DNA of 33,887 bases, taken from NCBI GenBank assembly GCA_019057635.1, contig DXJL01000160.1, forward strand, positions 1 through 33,887, written 5' to 3'. The number at the start of each line of letters is the position of its first letter. Position 1 is the first letter of the stretch. The position numbers and the translations under genes were made by a program. Below are positions 20,918-30,261 of this stretch, one piece after another. The DNA is from Candidatus Heimdallarchaeota archaeon. GTDB lineage: Archaea; Asgardarchaeota; Heimdallarchaeia; Hodarchaeales; Hodarchaeaceae. The notes under the pieces were generated by a model. That model did no database searches, was not told where the DNA came from, and worked only from the letters and a program-made list of their open reading frames with translations.

Positions 20918-22480
20918 TCATTCATCATCCGTTGAGTAAATGGTTTCAATTCCTTTTGGTTTAAAATTGGCTGATAGCGATCCAAAGTTACCTATCACTT
21001 GATCTTTCTCTGATCGTTCACGAAGCTCTTTAATTGTATTCAAATGAGTGGATTGCAGGTATGATACTGCTATTAATGATGCACCGACTAGTATTGAAGC
21101 AAGCAAAATCAAAAAGAGGCCTATTGTCCACAGAACTAGTAGAGCTATTCCAAAAAGATCTAATGAAAATCCAGCAACCTGTATTCCCTCTGTGGAGGTA
21201 GCTTGTCCAGCAAAACTTTCTGTGACTTGTACTGCAAGCGCTCCAAGGGATATTATCCCAGAAAATCCAATAATAATGCCTAGTCCATCTCTTAATATCT
21301 TTCCGAGAGGTTTTACCGCAACAATATCCCCCTGTGGACTTGATTTAATACGTTTGAATCCTCCCTCGTTAAAACTCCAGATCACTGGAAAGTAGAAGAG
21401 AAGAATTAGTAGAACAAACGGAGATAAGATTGGACTCCAAACAAGGGCGGTAACTTTGTTTTCAAATGGAGAATTTTGGACAAATAATATAGTTAAAATG
21501 GCTGCTAATGCCGTGGGGAAGAATAAAATATCGTAAGCTCTTTGTTTATATAATTCTCGGAGAGTAGATCGAACACCAGATAGATTGATGATATTTACAA
21601 AGCTCTCTTCAATATAATTCTCACCCTCGAAGTCAAAAAATGGAATAATATTAATTATTTTCCCTGTCTTGCCATTGAGCATTTTTAGAACCATATATGT
21701 CCAAAACCGTCCTCCGATTAACCTAACTATACGGAATAGGATCAATAAAAATGCAGTGAGGATACTTGCACCTCCACCTATTGCGACGGTGATGAGTAGC
21801 AAACTTCCTACGAAGAGAAATTCGTTTACGAAATTTTCACTGAGGGCAATAAGTATTTGTTTTAGCCAGTCGAGAATAGGTCTATTGCGTACGACATAAT
21901 AATTTCCTAAGATTTCCCCAGCACGATCAGCTCCAGTAGCGGTACTATCTGTGCTTCGCTGAAATATGGGAAATTCCTTTTGAGGTTGATAATGCGGAGT
22001 TAACTCGTTAGAATCAATATCAACCCATATCGCTTCACGAAACCCGATATCAACAGCATATTCTGTAAAATTGTTCGTCGATGGGTCATGATAGAAAAAG
22101 TTTAGGATTTCTACTTCTGAAAAGAAAGAAACCCATCCATTTGCTCTAACTTCCTCAAGCCGATAGGGTTTAAAGTCGGGAATGCGGATTCCACCCAAAG
22201 TATATACCAATAACTTACCCTCCTGATCAGAAATTGTTACATTTGGGAACCAATCCCCAGTTTCTTCATTAAAGTAATTCCAACTCTGCCAGTTGCCCAT
22301 ATCGTTACGAATGTCTCTAATCAATTGATTTTCTTGAATATTGTACGGAGTACTAGGAAGAATTGCCGCTGTTGTAATAAACATTGCACCTACAGTAGCT
22401 ATAATTGCTGAAAAAATCCAGATCACACAGAAAAATAGCACTTTTGTCTTAAAACGCATTTTTGATAAACGATAAACCAT
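20918..22480 (-). CDS. Polytopic membrane protein with extracellular N-terminal domain, unknown
   Basis: A 520-residue protein. One membrane helix at ~14-38, then an exterior domain of about 180 residues (no cysteines), then helices at ~220-252, 318-335, 348-368, 398-420 and 440-474, with an acidic, hydrophilic tail. The layout (N-terminal helix, outer domain, then a membrane bundle) recalls sensors or exporters, but no kinase, GGDEF or transporter signature is seen. ATG at 22480 follows GAGGT. Its neighbours are on the same strand but spaced by more than 100 bases, so it is probably its own unit. Confidence 0.6.
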   Translation of the reverse strand: MVYRLSKMRFKTKVLFFCVIWIFSAIIATVGAMFITTAAILPSTPYNIQENQLIRDIRNDMGNWQSWNYFNEETGDWFPNVTISDQEGKLLVYTLGGIRIPDFKPYRLEEVRANGWVSFFSEVEILNFFYHDPSTNNFTEYAVDIGFREAIWVDIDSNELTPHYQPQKEFPIFQRSTDSTATGADRAGEILGNYYVVRNRPILDWLKQILIALSENFVNEFLFVGSLLLITVAIGGGASILTAFLLILFRIVRLIGGRFWTYMVLKMLNGKTGKIINIIPFFDFEGENYIEESFVNIINLSGVRSTLRELYKQRAYDILFFPTALAAILTILFVQNSPFENKVTALVWSPILSPFVLLILLFYFPVIWSFNEGGFKRIKSSPQGDIVAVKPLGKILRDGLGIIIGFSGIISLGALAVQVTESFAGQATSTEGIQVAGFSLDLFGIALLVLWTIGLFLILLASILVGASLIAVSYLQSTHLNTIKELRERSEKDQVIGNFGSLSANFKPKGIETIYSTDDE

Positions 22481-22608
22481 TTTGGGAGACCTCTTTAGAA
22501 AATAATATTTGTACTATGTTCTCTTTCAGCTGTAATTTTTTTAATGTTCTTGAATACGTAGAGCTAGATTATGCTGAATTTCAATTAAACACTACGTATT
22601 TGTCTGAG

Positions 22609-23706
22609 TTAAGAAAGAAATTGAGTTAATACCGTTTGACCGCCTTGTTTCTTTAAACTCGAAACCCTCACGCCAATTAAACGTACTTTCTTTTGTGACT
22701 TTCTAAATTCATCCAATAAGTATCTGGTCTTACCCAGGATAGCGGATTCGTCATTAAGATAATTATTAAAACTAGAACTACGAGTATAGGTAACATAACC
22801 TTCGAAACGGATTTTAATACTAACAGTTTTAGTCAAGAGATGATATTCTTGAAGTCTACTAACCAGTTTAGAGGTGATTTCTTTTACTTTGGTGTTAATA
22901 ACCTTCCAATCATTTTGGTCTGTCCGAAATGTTCTCTCAGAGCTTATTGATTTTCTTTCCCCACGAAAATTTCCCACAGGTCGATAATTCTCACCATGTA
23001 CAACTTTCTGCAAGTGCAAACCATAATCTCCCAAGAGTAAAAAGATTTTCTCTCGAGTAGTGTTTGAAATATCTCCTATTGTCGTTAATCCTTTCCGAAT
23101 AAGCACTTGTTCGGTCTTTTTTCCCACTCCATTAATTTTTCTCACTGGTAAAGCATGAAGCTTGAGGGGAATATCAGCATTCGATACAATGGCAATACCA
23201 TTGGGTTTGTTAAGGTCGCTTCCAATCTTAGCTATGGATTTTGACTCAGCTATTCCAACCGAAATTGGTAAGGAGAGCTCATTCTGAATTCTGGTTTGAA
23301 TATCTTGAGCAACTGCTTTTGGTGTATCACCATACTTCTCCCAAACTTGTGTTAAGTCTAAATATGCTTCATCTAATCCTGCACTTTGAAAAATTGAGCT
23401 ATATTCTTTTAAAATTGCCATTACTTTCTTAGATTCTTTATGATAATTGGTGAACGATATCTCACGTCCCGAGCATATATATATTCCATCTGGACATTGT
23501 CGATACGCAGTTGAGATTGGCATGCCCGAATGGAGTCCGAATTTTCTTGCCTCATACGAACAGGTAGAGACTACACCTCGTCCTTTTCCTGCTTGGGGAT
23601 CTGAGCCAATAATTACAGGATAATTTTCTAGAAAAGGATGAATTTTCAGATGGACACTAGCAAAAAATGCATCTAAATCAACATGGGCAATAACATGCTT
23701 CCACAC
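22609..23706 (-). CDS. dinB: DNA polymerase IV (Y-family, Dpo4/DinB type)
   Basis: A ~365-residue translesion polymerase. Catalytic carboxylates are in IAHVDLDAFFASV and SAGLDEAYLDLTQ; SYEARKFGLHSGMP is the finger/palm signature, PNGIAIV and IRKINGVGKKTEQVLI the thumb helix-hairpin-helix region. The C-terminus is GGQTVLTQFLS, a PIP-box-like tail (Q-x-x-L-x-x-F) for binding the PCNA clamp. No ATG opens the frame; GTG at 23706 gives an N-terminus like other DinB proteins, TTG at 23721 is the alternative. A TATA box at 23743-23750 lies upstream. SfsA lies upstream on the same strand. Confidence 0.93.
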   Translation of the reverse strand: MWKHVIAHVDLDAFFASVHLKIHPFLENYPVIIGSDPQAGKGRGVVSTCSYEARKFGLHSGMPISTAYRQCPDGIYICSGREISFTNYHKESKKVMAILKEYSSIFQSAGLDEAYLDLTQVWEKYGDTPKAVAQDIQTRIQNELSLPISVGIAESKSIAKIGSDLNKPNGIAIVSNADIPLKLHALPVRKINGVGKKTEQVLIRKGLTTIGDISNTTREKIFLLLGDYGLHLQKVVHGENYRPVGNFRGERKSISSERTFRTDQNDWKVINTKVKEITSKLVSRLQEYHLLTKTVSIKIRFEGYVTYTRSSSFNNYLNDESAILGKTRYLLDEFRKSQKKVRLIGVRVSSLKKQGGQTVLTQFLS

Positions 23707-23742
23707 TCTCGTTACCGTCAAACACAGCGAGTTTCGAAAGAT

Positions 23743-23750
23743 CTTATAAA
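23743..23750 (-). promoter_or_regulatory. TATA box of the DNA polymerase IV gene
   Basis: TTTATAAG on the minus strand, centred about 40 bases before the GTG start; the transcript should begin near 23721, giving a leader of about 15 nt or, with the TTG start, none. Confidence 0.5.
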
Positions 23751-23904
23751 TATGTAAAACGCTCAGATTAAAGTAATTTTCGGTTTAATCTTGGAGATTT
23801 AAGTCAATTTCAGACACAGAAGTTAATTTTTCCCCTTTTTCAGAAGAGATAATGAGAGTTTAATAGAAATCGAATTTGTTACCCCAATTACTGGTTATAT
23901 TGTA

Positions 23905-24621
23905 TTAGACTCCCAAAATAGGTATTTCTTTGATAATAGTGAGCTCTTGTGATTCGATCGGATCATAATTACAAACAACTGCACACAGTTTTACTCCAGT
24001 TTTTTTTGCTATAACTAATGCCTCATAAAAATTGGGATCCATTTCTCTATAGGGAGTGAAATTAATGGCATCATTCCGTTTTGTTATAAACACAATTTCA
24101 GCGCTATAACCAACGGATAGTGCCTCCGTCAATTCCTTCACGTGTCGTGCGCCTCTTGCCGTTGGTGCATCAGGAAACATCGCAGTATGATTCTTAACGA
24201 GTGTTGCACTTTTCACTTCAATAAGGGTCTTTTTAGGTGCCGAGGGATTACTTTGATCTTCCATCAAAAAATCAAATCGTGACTTTTTAAATGTAAACTC
24301 TGATTTTAAGAGTTTAAAATCCCGATACCGTTCAATTTTTGCATAATCCTCTTTGAACAGCTGATTACTCAGTTGTGAGTCTATATTCACCCATATGGAA
24401 CCGGTTTTCACTCCAACGAGAGAAAATTTAGTTTTTCTTCTTGGATTATCACTTCTAGCAAGAAGAACCTCTACGGATGGAACTAAAAGCTCACGTAAAC
24501 GTCCAGGATCCGGAACATGAACATAGTGTTCTGTTTGTGACGGAATTTCGCGTACTCGAGCCAAAAATCTATTTGGTCTTTCAAGAAATTCCCCTAGAAC
24601 ATAATTTCCTAGACAACGCAT
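23905..24621 (-). CDS. sfsA: SfsA family protein (nuclease-fold DNA-binding protein)
   Basis: A 238-residue SfsA protein. VHVPDPGRLRELLVPSVEV and ARSDNPRRKTKFSL are the N-terminal (OB-like) signatures; SRFDFLM with TLIEVKSATLV is a PD-(D/E)XK nuclease-type core, and FPDAPTARGARHVKEL, EIVFITKRND follow as in the family. First described as a sugar-fermentation stimulator in E. coli; its biochemical role is unclear, but the fold suggests nucleic-acid binding or cleavage. ATG at 24621, full length. Confidence 0.92.
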   Translation of the reverse strand: MRCLGNYVLGEFLERPNRFLARVREIPSQTEHYVHVPDPGRLRELLVPSVEVLLARSDNPRRKTKFSLVGVKTGSIWVNIDSQLSNQLFKEDYAKIERYRDFKLLKSEFTFKKSRFDFLMEDQSNPSAPKKTLIEVKSATLVKNHTAMFPDAPTARGARHVKELTEALSVGYSAEIVFITKRNDAINFTPYREMDPNFYEALVIAKKTGVKLCAVVCNYDPIESQELTIIKEIPILGV

Positions 24622-24872
24622 TGTTTAACCCATTCTAGGTATTAGTTTTCTTAATTCCTTCGAACTTTGAGTAATTTACTGGGGTAATTCTTTACTCTAA
24701 ATTTATATTCTATATTAAGTTTGAGTGTTAGTTATAACTTCAATGGGAAATATTATTTAGGTAGTGAACTATAAAAATATTTAATTAACGAATTCAGAAA
24801 TTTTTCATAGAGTAGCAGAGGAATACAGAAGTATAGTACTGGTAGCTTCTCAAGGCTCGTAAAGTGAGCAAA

Positions 24873-25472
24873 ATGAACAAGAAAATGAAAACCCTTGATC
24901 CTCAGGTAATCGATAAATTTAAGGCGATCCTGCAAAAATCCGTTTCCCTTGCGGAAGAAGGAGCTTATTCAAAAGCCATTTTGCTCTTAGAAGAGACTCT
25001 GAAAGAAGCAGCGAAATTGTCTGTTGTTCAACCTGAGATTGATGTTCAGAATGCTTTGGGTATTTTACATTGGAAAAACAATTCTTTTGAAAAGTTCCTG
25101 GAAATTACCGCTACTTCACTAGCAAATGCTCGTGTTCATAAGTACAAAAAAGGTACTGCTGAAGCTTTGTTAAATTTAGCTTGGGTCCTCGCAATGGAGA
25201 GAAAAGATTTCATCAAAGCTTTTGATTTTACCGAAGAAGCTTTGGAAGTGACTCAAAATATCGGTTATGTAAAGGGTATTGCTACTAGTTTGTACATCAT
25301 TTCAGCAGCGTATAAGTATAAAAAAATGGAAGACAAAGCCACTTACTATCTCGACAAATCTCTACAAATTTCAATGTCCTTAACTGGAGAATCCGATTTA
25401 TTAATACCCAGTAAAGAAGGCCTTTCAGAAAAGGAGAAAGATCAATTAAAAGATGCTTTAGATCTAATATAA
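24873..25472 (+). CDS. TPR-like helical repeat protein
   Basis: A ~199-residue protein made of helical pairs resembling TPR units: VSLAEEGAYSKAILLLEETL (~27-46), AEALLNLAWVLAMERKDFIKAFDFTEEALEV and GIATSLYIISAAYKYKKMED. Such repeats bind other proteins. No catalytic domain. ATG at 24873 is preferred over the GTG at 24864, which is part of AAAGTGAG. Single gene upstream of the wHTH pair; a link to them is unproven. Confidence 0.65.
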   Translation: MNKKMKTLDPQVIDKFKAILQKSVSLAEEGAYSKAILLLEETLKEAAKLSVVQPEIDVQNALGILHWKNNSFEKFLEITATSLANARVHKYKKGTAEALLNLAWVLAMERKDFIKAFDFTEEALEVTQNIGYVKGIATSLYIISAAYKYKKMEDKATYYLDKSLQISMSLTGESDLLIPSKEGLSEKEKDQLKDALDLI

Positions 25473-25616
25473 GCAGAGAAATAGAATTTTTTACCTTTTT
25501 CTATGGAATTTATATCCCATTGTTCCCAATATTATAAGAATTATTATTTTTTTGTACCTAATATATTATAAGTAGGGTGTATCAGTACATCATTCAATTA
25601 TTTTTCACTGAAAATT

Positions 25617-26774
25617 TTGAATTTGGACTATCTTAGGATGATTGGTACACACAGCTTAACGATGAATCAGAAGCGAGTGATCGTTGGTTTATGTTTGTAT
25701 CCGATAGATTCTGATTATGAAATTGCCCGAAAACTATCAGTAAAACGTTCAACATTCTCAACAATTAAAAAAGAACTTATTAGTTCATTAGCGATTCGAC
25801 CAGTGAATATTCCAAATTTCCTATCACTAAAAGCTGAAGTAATCGCATTAGAGTACTTTCATCTGAATCCTGTTATACTAGCGAGGTTGATGAAAAATCA
25901 ACCTTCCAGTCTACAAGAACGCATTCAACACTTTCCAAACATCGTTTCGTCTACTATTGATACTCATGGTGGATTTTCGCTTCTAATTAGTAAATCATTA
26001 ACTGATGTGACATTGGCACATAAAACACTCGCCGGATTTTGTTATGAATCTGGTTTATCCAATCCACATAATTTCCACCTATATACTGCTCCTTCTACGG
26101 AACAGGGGGTGATAAATTTCATGGAATACGGAAAACAACTTGCATCAGTTTGGGGAATTCTGATTGAAGAGAAAGACTCGACTTCTCCTCTATTATGTTC
26201 TAGTGAAGATGTAATTGACCAAATATCTCCCGTAGGGTGGAAAATTTTCAATAATTTAATTAATAACCCAAGTAAATCGATAATTGAGCTAACAGAAATT
26301 GTTGGTAAACCTAGGAATACAATTGCTCGCTGGGTGCAATTTTTTCTAAGAAATAAACTCTATTTTACCCGATACATACCCAAATTAGTGATGCTTGGTA
26401 TGAAAATACAGGTAGTATATTTCATTTCGATAAAAGGGCTTAATGACAAAGATAGGAAACATTTAATTGAAAGTGTGCAATACAATATGAAACCATTCAA
26501 TCTCTTTGTTAGTCACAGAGAAATAGTGATAATTTCTGTATCGAAAGATTATTCTAGTTTCCGTAAAGATGAGAATGCCTTCATAAAAACCATTCGTAAC
26601 ACTACGAATACCCCCTATCAAATAAAAGACAGAATAGTGACCTCGACAGGAAATTTATCACTTGTTAAAGATTTTCATCGCTCATTAAATCCACTTTTGG
26701 AGTATTTAAAAGCTTCAGAGAGGTATAACTTGAAGCCATTCAATAAAAATACCGTAATCAAGAATTCTATTTGA
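25617..26774 (+). CDS. Double winged-helix regulator, tandem copy 1
   Basis: A 385-residue regulator with two wHTH units: DYEIARKLSVKRSTFSTIKK (~40-60) and SIIELTEIVGKPRNTIARWV (~222-241). Each is followed by an alpha/beta segment, as in Lrp-like sensor domains. KRSTFSTIKK is shared with the next gene, which partly overlaps it. Start uncertain: TTG at 25617 or the ATG at 25638. A TATA-like stretch at 25562-25571 would put the transcript start near 25592. Effector and targets unknown. Related in design to the gene at 9013. Confidence 0.7.
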   Translation: MNLDYLRMIGTHSLTMNQKRVIVGLCLYPIDSDYEIARKLSVKRSTFSTIKKELISSLAIRPVNIPNFLSLKAEVIALEYFHLNPVILARLMKNQPSSLQERIQHFPNIVSSTIDTHGGFSLLISKSLTDVTLAHKTLAGFCYESGLSNPHNFHLYTAPSTEQGVINFMEYGKQLASVWGILIEEKDSTSPLLCSSEDVIDQISPVGWKIFNNLINNPSKSIIELTEIVGKPRNTIARWVQFFLRNKLYFTRYIPKLVMLGMKIQVVYFISIKGLNDKDRKHLIESVQYNMKPFNLFVSHREIVIISVSKDYSSFRKDENAFIKTIRNTTNTPYQIKDRIVTSTGNLSLVKDFHRSLNPLLEYLKASERYNLKPFNKNTVIKNSI

Positions 26775-27904
26775 TGGGATGGATAATCTGTATGAAAAAT
26801 GAGTCAGATTTAGAAGGTGGATTAAGTGAACGAGAGCAACTCGTGATGGCCTACCTTGTACAATATCCAGATATTCCAGATTTCGAACTTGCATCAAAAA
26901 TCGGCATCAAACGTTCCACATTCTCAACCATAAAAAAACGGTTAAGGGCCAAAAAGTACTATGCACATGTTTATTTACCTAATGTGGCATATCTCAATAT
27001 AGAATTTATCACCCTCAATATACGAGTCATATCGGAATTATCTTCCTATTATGCTGTATCTGATTCATCTGATGAAAAAAAGTCAGTTGATTTTCTAGAC
27101 ATTCTAAAAAAGTCCAATAGACTTCTGTTTTCAGCCGTTGAGAGTAACCTGGCGTTATCTTTAAGCTGTTATGAAAATTATAATAAATTTGAAGAAATAT
27201 CGGATCAACTCGAAAACAAACTATTGAATTTGGGAATAAATTTCAGTTTCCAACAAGAATTACATTTTCCCATTCGATTATCAGAATTTCCAAGATTTCT
27301 TGATTATTCTAAATCATTATTCAGACATTTTGGTTTAAGCTTCGAAGAAAAACTAGAGAAACCTATTTTTCTACCCCCCCAAGATCCAAAACTGAGAATA
27401 ACACAAGTAGGACAAGAAATCCTCTATTCTTTTCTCGAAGCGCCAGGACGAACTCCAAGGGAAGTATCTCAATTAACTGGAAGACCAAGGACGACTACTA
27501 CAAGGTGGTTGAAAAAATTTGTTGATTCAGGAGTAATAGTACCCCGATTATTTCCCAACACTAAGAAGCTAGGGTTTAATATACTTCTTCTTTGCCGCTA
27601 CTGTATCATTTCATCTCAGGCCTCAACTATTGAGAGGTCACTGAGCCTTATTGATAAAGTGCTAACTCCAATTATTTTGATGAGATTTGGGTTTGATGTC
27701 ATAGTAACGGCAGTTTTTAGCTCTTTTGAGGAAGCTATATTGGCTGAAACTCATTTAATATCCTTAATGAGTGACAATGATATTCTGTTTGATGTAGAGT
27801 ATCGAAACTTCCTTTCACTTCCTCATACAATCACTACACTTGATTACATGGATTCTTTTATGCCAATCCTGACATTTTTAGGTGAAACAGAACAAACAAG
27901 TTGA
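26774..27904 (+). CDS. Double winged-helix regulator, tandem copy 2
   Basis: A 376-residue paralog of the preceding gene, same two-wHTH layout: DFELASKIGIKRSTFSTIKK and TPREVSQLTGRPRTTTTRWL. The stop of gene one and the ATG here share a base (TGATG at 26772-26776), typical of translational coupling, so the two proteins are made together and could form a heterodimer. An ATG at 26792 (MKNESD) is an alternative start. Divergence between copies is large, so the duplication is old. Confidence 0.72.
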   Translation: MGWIICMKNESDLEGGLSEREQLVMAYLVQYPDIPDFELASKIGIKRSTFSTIKKRLRAKKYYAHVYLPNVAYLNIEFITLNIRVISELSSYYAVSDSSDEKKSVDFLDILKKSNRLLFSAVESNLALSLSCYENYNKFEEISDQLENKLLNLGINFSFQQELHFPIRLSEFPRFLDYSKSLFRHFGLSFEEKLEKPIFLPPQDPKLRITQVGQEILYSFLEAPGRTPREVSQLTGRPRTTTTRWLKKFVDSGVIVPRLFPNTKKLGFNILLLCRYCIISSQASTIERSLSLIDKVLTPIILMRFGFDVIVTAVFSSFEEAILAETHLISLMSDNDILFDVEYRNFLSLPHTITTLDYMDSFMPILTFLGETEQTS

Positions 27905-27936
27905 AATTACTTTATAGTATATTATTTCGGCAAATC

Positions 27937-27951
27937 ACAAGTTTGACTTGT
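27937..27951. promoter_or_regulatory. 15-bp palindrome before the CheY-like gene
   Basis: ACAAGT and ACTTGT around TTG, perfect 6-bp arms, 33 bases after the regulator stop and upstream of a TATA-like AATTTATATAG (27975-27985). Weak by itself; might be a site for the tandem regulators. Confidence 0.28.
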
Positions 27952-28102
27952 CAGCTCTTCAATTAAGAACTGCGAATTTATATAGTGAGTTTAATAAATG
28001 AGGTAACGTAATATTAAAATTACTAAACAAATCTCCCTAACTACCATTTTCGTCAAAAAATGGGTATAGATTCATTGTATATTATCAATTTGAGGACTAA
28101 TA

Positions 28103-28516
28103 ATGGCACGCATTCTCTTGGTAGATGATGAAAGAGACCTCCTCATGATTTATTCTAAGCTATTGATGATGGAAGGTCATGATGTCATTGGGAATGCCAG
28201 TAACGGAAAAGAAGCCATTGAGAAATTTTCAGAGCTACCTATTAAACCTGATATCATAATCATGGACTACCGTATGCCAGTTCTTGATGGACTTGTTGCA
28301 ATGAAGGAGATATTGAAAAAAACACCTCAAGCTAAAGTCTTATTCGTCTCGGCTGAAAAGAGAGTTGAGAAAGAGGCACTAGAATCAGGTGCTATTGGTT
28401 TTTTTACGAAACCAACAAGTATTCGGAATCTATTAGCTGAAATAGACCGAATTCAGCAGCTACAAACTGAAAAATTGGAAGCAGTAACTCGTGAAGAGCG
28501 AGCGATTGAAAACTAA
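28103..28516 (+). CDS. Stand-alone CheY-like receiver protein
   Basis: A 137-residue receiver domain: acidic pocket D8-D9 (LLVDDERD), phospho-acceptor D55 (IIIMDYRMPVLDG), switch Ser83 (FVSA) and K103 (FFTKP). No output domain follows, only a charged helical tail of ~25 residues. It would be phosphorylated by a histidine kinase located elsewhere; none is in the window. SD GAGG precedes the ATG. Stand-alone receivers pass the signal by protein contact. Confidence 0.88.
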   Translation: MARILLVDDERDLLMIYSKLLMMEGHDVIGNASNGKEAIEKFSELPIKPDIIIMDYRMPVLDGLVAMKEILKKTPQAKVLFVSAEKRVEKEALESGAIGFFTKPTSIRNLLAEIDRIQQLQTEKLEAVTREERAIEN

Positions 28517-28642
28517 TTTATCTGCTTGACAATTTAGTTTTTCGTTGTTTGATGATCTTTCCGTCTAAAGAAGACATCTTATGTTATTAGTAAGAAAAAA
28601 AAGGGAGATGAAGGATTATATGATATATAATTAGTCTAAACC

Positions 28643-28846
28643 TTATTTGGCTGCGGCTAATTTAACATCATTTTCCTTAACGGTCTTACGACCAGAGTGA
28701 CGAGCAATTTCGACTGCGTATTTGGCTAATTCCATACCATAATCGGTTAAAACCTCGTTAAGCCGAGTGATTGCGTCTGCGGATACACGGCGTGCACCAG
28801 CATTACGAATAAGCTTCTCTACGCGAGCACTTGCAAATCCTACCAT
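28643..28846 (-). CDS. Archaeal histone
   Basis: A 67-residue histone-fold protein: ASARVEKLIRNAGARRVSAD, LNEVLTDYGMELAKYAVEIA, HSGRKTVKENDVKLA, with the conserved helix-loop-helix and the RKTV loop contacting DNA. It forms dimers that wrap or coat DNA. ATG at 28846 follows AAGGTGA (28854-28860); the frame reaches back to 28867, but that part holds the ribosome binding site. No N-terminal tail. Confidence 0.95.
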   Translation of the reverse strand: MVGFASARVEKLIRNAGARRVSADAITRLNEVLTDYGMELAKYAVEIARHSGRKTVKENDVKLAAAK

Positions 28847-28910
28847 AATTTTTTCACCTTTTCTCAAAAATACGTCGATTCTTTTTCGACAATTACTTGA
28901 ATTTCCCTAT

Positions 28911-28920
28911 CTTTATAAAG
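28911..28920 (-). promoter_or_regulatory. TATA box of the histone gene
   Basis: CTTTATAAAG, palindromic, about 65 bases upstream of the histone ATG, with the transcript start expected near 28890. A 5-bp stem GTCGA/TCGAC (28874-28890) would lie at the very 5' end of the mRNA. Confidence 0.5.
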
Positions 28921-29238
28921 TTATTCCTTTGTTTTGGTATCTAACTTTACCTAGTTTGCGTACCCTTCATGTATAGGATCTTCATGATATGATGTTGTGT
29001 TTAGTAATTCGTTAGTATACTAGATGTTCTTATCTCAATGCATAGAATTCAATAAGAAAAATGAATTTTCAACTCGCCAAATTGACGTTAATTATTAGTG
29101 GACTATGATATTTTCATCTTAACCAGGAAAAGCAGGTAAAAAATTGATATGACCTTGTATTAGCTTATTTTATATAAATAATACCTGAATTAAATGAGTT
29201 ATTATTGAATAAACATGTCTAAACGAGAAACTCAGACG
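28921..29238. other. AT-rich intergenic stretch with nothing recognised
   Basis: About 320 bases between the histone promoter and the methyltransferase gene's 3' end. No gene, tRNA or repeat that I can support. It holds T-rich and A-rich tracts only, e.g. the TTATTTTATATAAATAA run near 29166. Confidence 0.5.
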
Positions 29239-30261
29239 CTAATCCATATTTAGACTGCTAAGATGTGATATCCAAGATTTGGTAAATTTCTTCGGAAACT
29301 TCCTATTAAGTTCATTTATTATCTCTTTGAGAGAAATTGCAGGTTCGCTTACTATTCTGCTATGAACATATTGAAGTGTTTCATAGAAAAAGGTCGTTCC
29401 CATCGTCTTATATTGTGCTTCAATTGAAGGAAATTCCCAATCTTCGAGAATTCTTGTTTTGATCAACTCTCTATAGTTCTCATTAACTTCGTATCCTATA
29501 CCCTTTCGTCCAGTAATACGACAAATCTTCAAGGTTGTTCCTGAACCTAAAAAAGGATCGACCACCGTTTCATTCTTAGCAGAATGCATTTTAATGATTC
29601 GATAGGGGATTTCTTCAGGAAATGGCGCAGAATGACCAAATTTATTAACCCCCTTAGAGTCAATTTTAATTACAGGGGAGATATCATCCCAGATTCCTCG
29701 AACAGCGAAATGTCTCCATTCATCTTTTGATAATAAACTTTTTTGCATGGTTTCGGGAGGAACTTTGCGTGTCTTCCCCCCCTTTACAAATACAAAGATT
29801 TGTTCAAAACTAGTGTTTGAGGCAATATTGGTAGGTTTAGGATAACTACCCCAAGATACATTAGAAATATAAGGTGCTTTGTCCCAATAGTGCATTCCAG
29901 ATAAATAGAAATTACTTTCTCGAAAAAAGCGTTCAATATCATACATTAAATTTAATATAACTCTACGTCCAAATCCAGAATTTTTCCTATCTATTGGGAG
30001 CGGTTGGACATTAATAGCTATTTTACCGTTCGGCTGAAGTACTCGTTCACATTCTTTCCAAACCTTATCTAGAGAATTAACATATTCTTTATAGATCTGT
30101 CCGAATCCTATCTGCTCAGAACCGTAATCTCTGACATTCCAATAAGGAGGTGAAGTGACAATTAGAGTCACTGAATCTGACTCGATTTCACGCATATTTT
30201 CTGAGGATTCAAAGAATACTGTTTGATTTTCCACTATTAAGCTGGGGGAAGTGTGTTTCAA
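29239..30261 (-). CDS. Beta-class DNA methyltransferase (N4-cytosine or N6-adenine)
   Basis: A 340-residue SAM-dependent DNA methyltransferase with TSPPYW (36-41) near the N-terminus and DPFLGSGTT (235-243) near the C-terminus, the catalytic-then-SAM order of the beta class. The SPPY form favours N4-cytosine, but N6-adenine cannot be excluded. A ~70-residue C-terminal extension may help recognise DNA. No restriction enzyme is seen nearby, so it looks like an orphan. TTG start at 30261 follows GAGGAAG and overlaps the stop of the flavin reductase gene (TTGA), so the two are translated together. Confidence 0.85.
   Translation of the reverse strand: MKHTSPSLIVENQTVFFESSENMREIESDSVTLIVTSPPYWNVRDYGSEQIGFGQIYKEYVNSLDKVWKECERVLQPNGKIAINVQPLPIDRKNSGFGRRVILNLMYDIERFFRESNFYLSGMHYWDKAPYISNVSWGSYPKPTNIASNTSFEQIFVFVKGGKTRKVPPETMQKSLLSKDEWRHFAVRGIWDDISPVIKIDSKGVNKFGHSAPFPEEIPYRIIKMHSAKNETVVDPFLGSGTTLKICRITGRKGIGYEVNENYRELIKTRILEDWEFPSIEAQYKTMGTTFFYETLQYVHSRIVSEPAISLKEIINELNRKFPKKFTKSWISHLSSLNMD

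Noticed and set aside
28530-28620. C/D-box small RNA (TTGATGATC near 28548)
   Set aside because: No D box (CTGA) at a suitable distance and no C'/D' pair.
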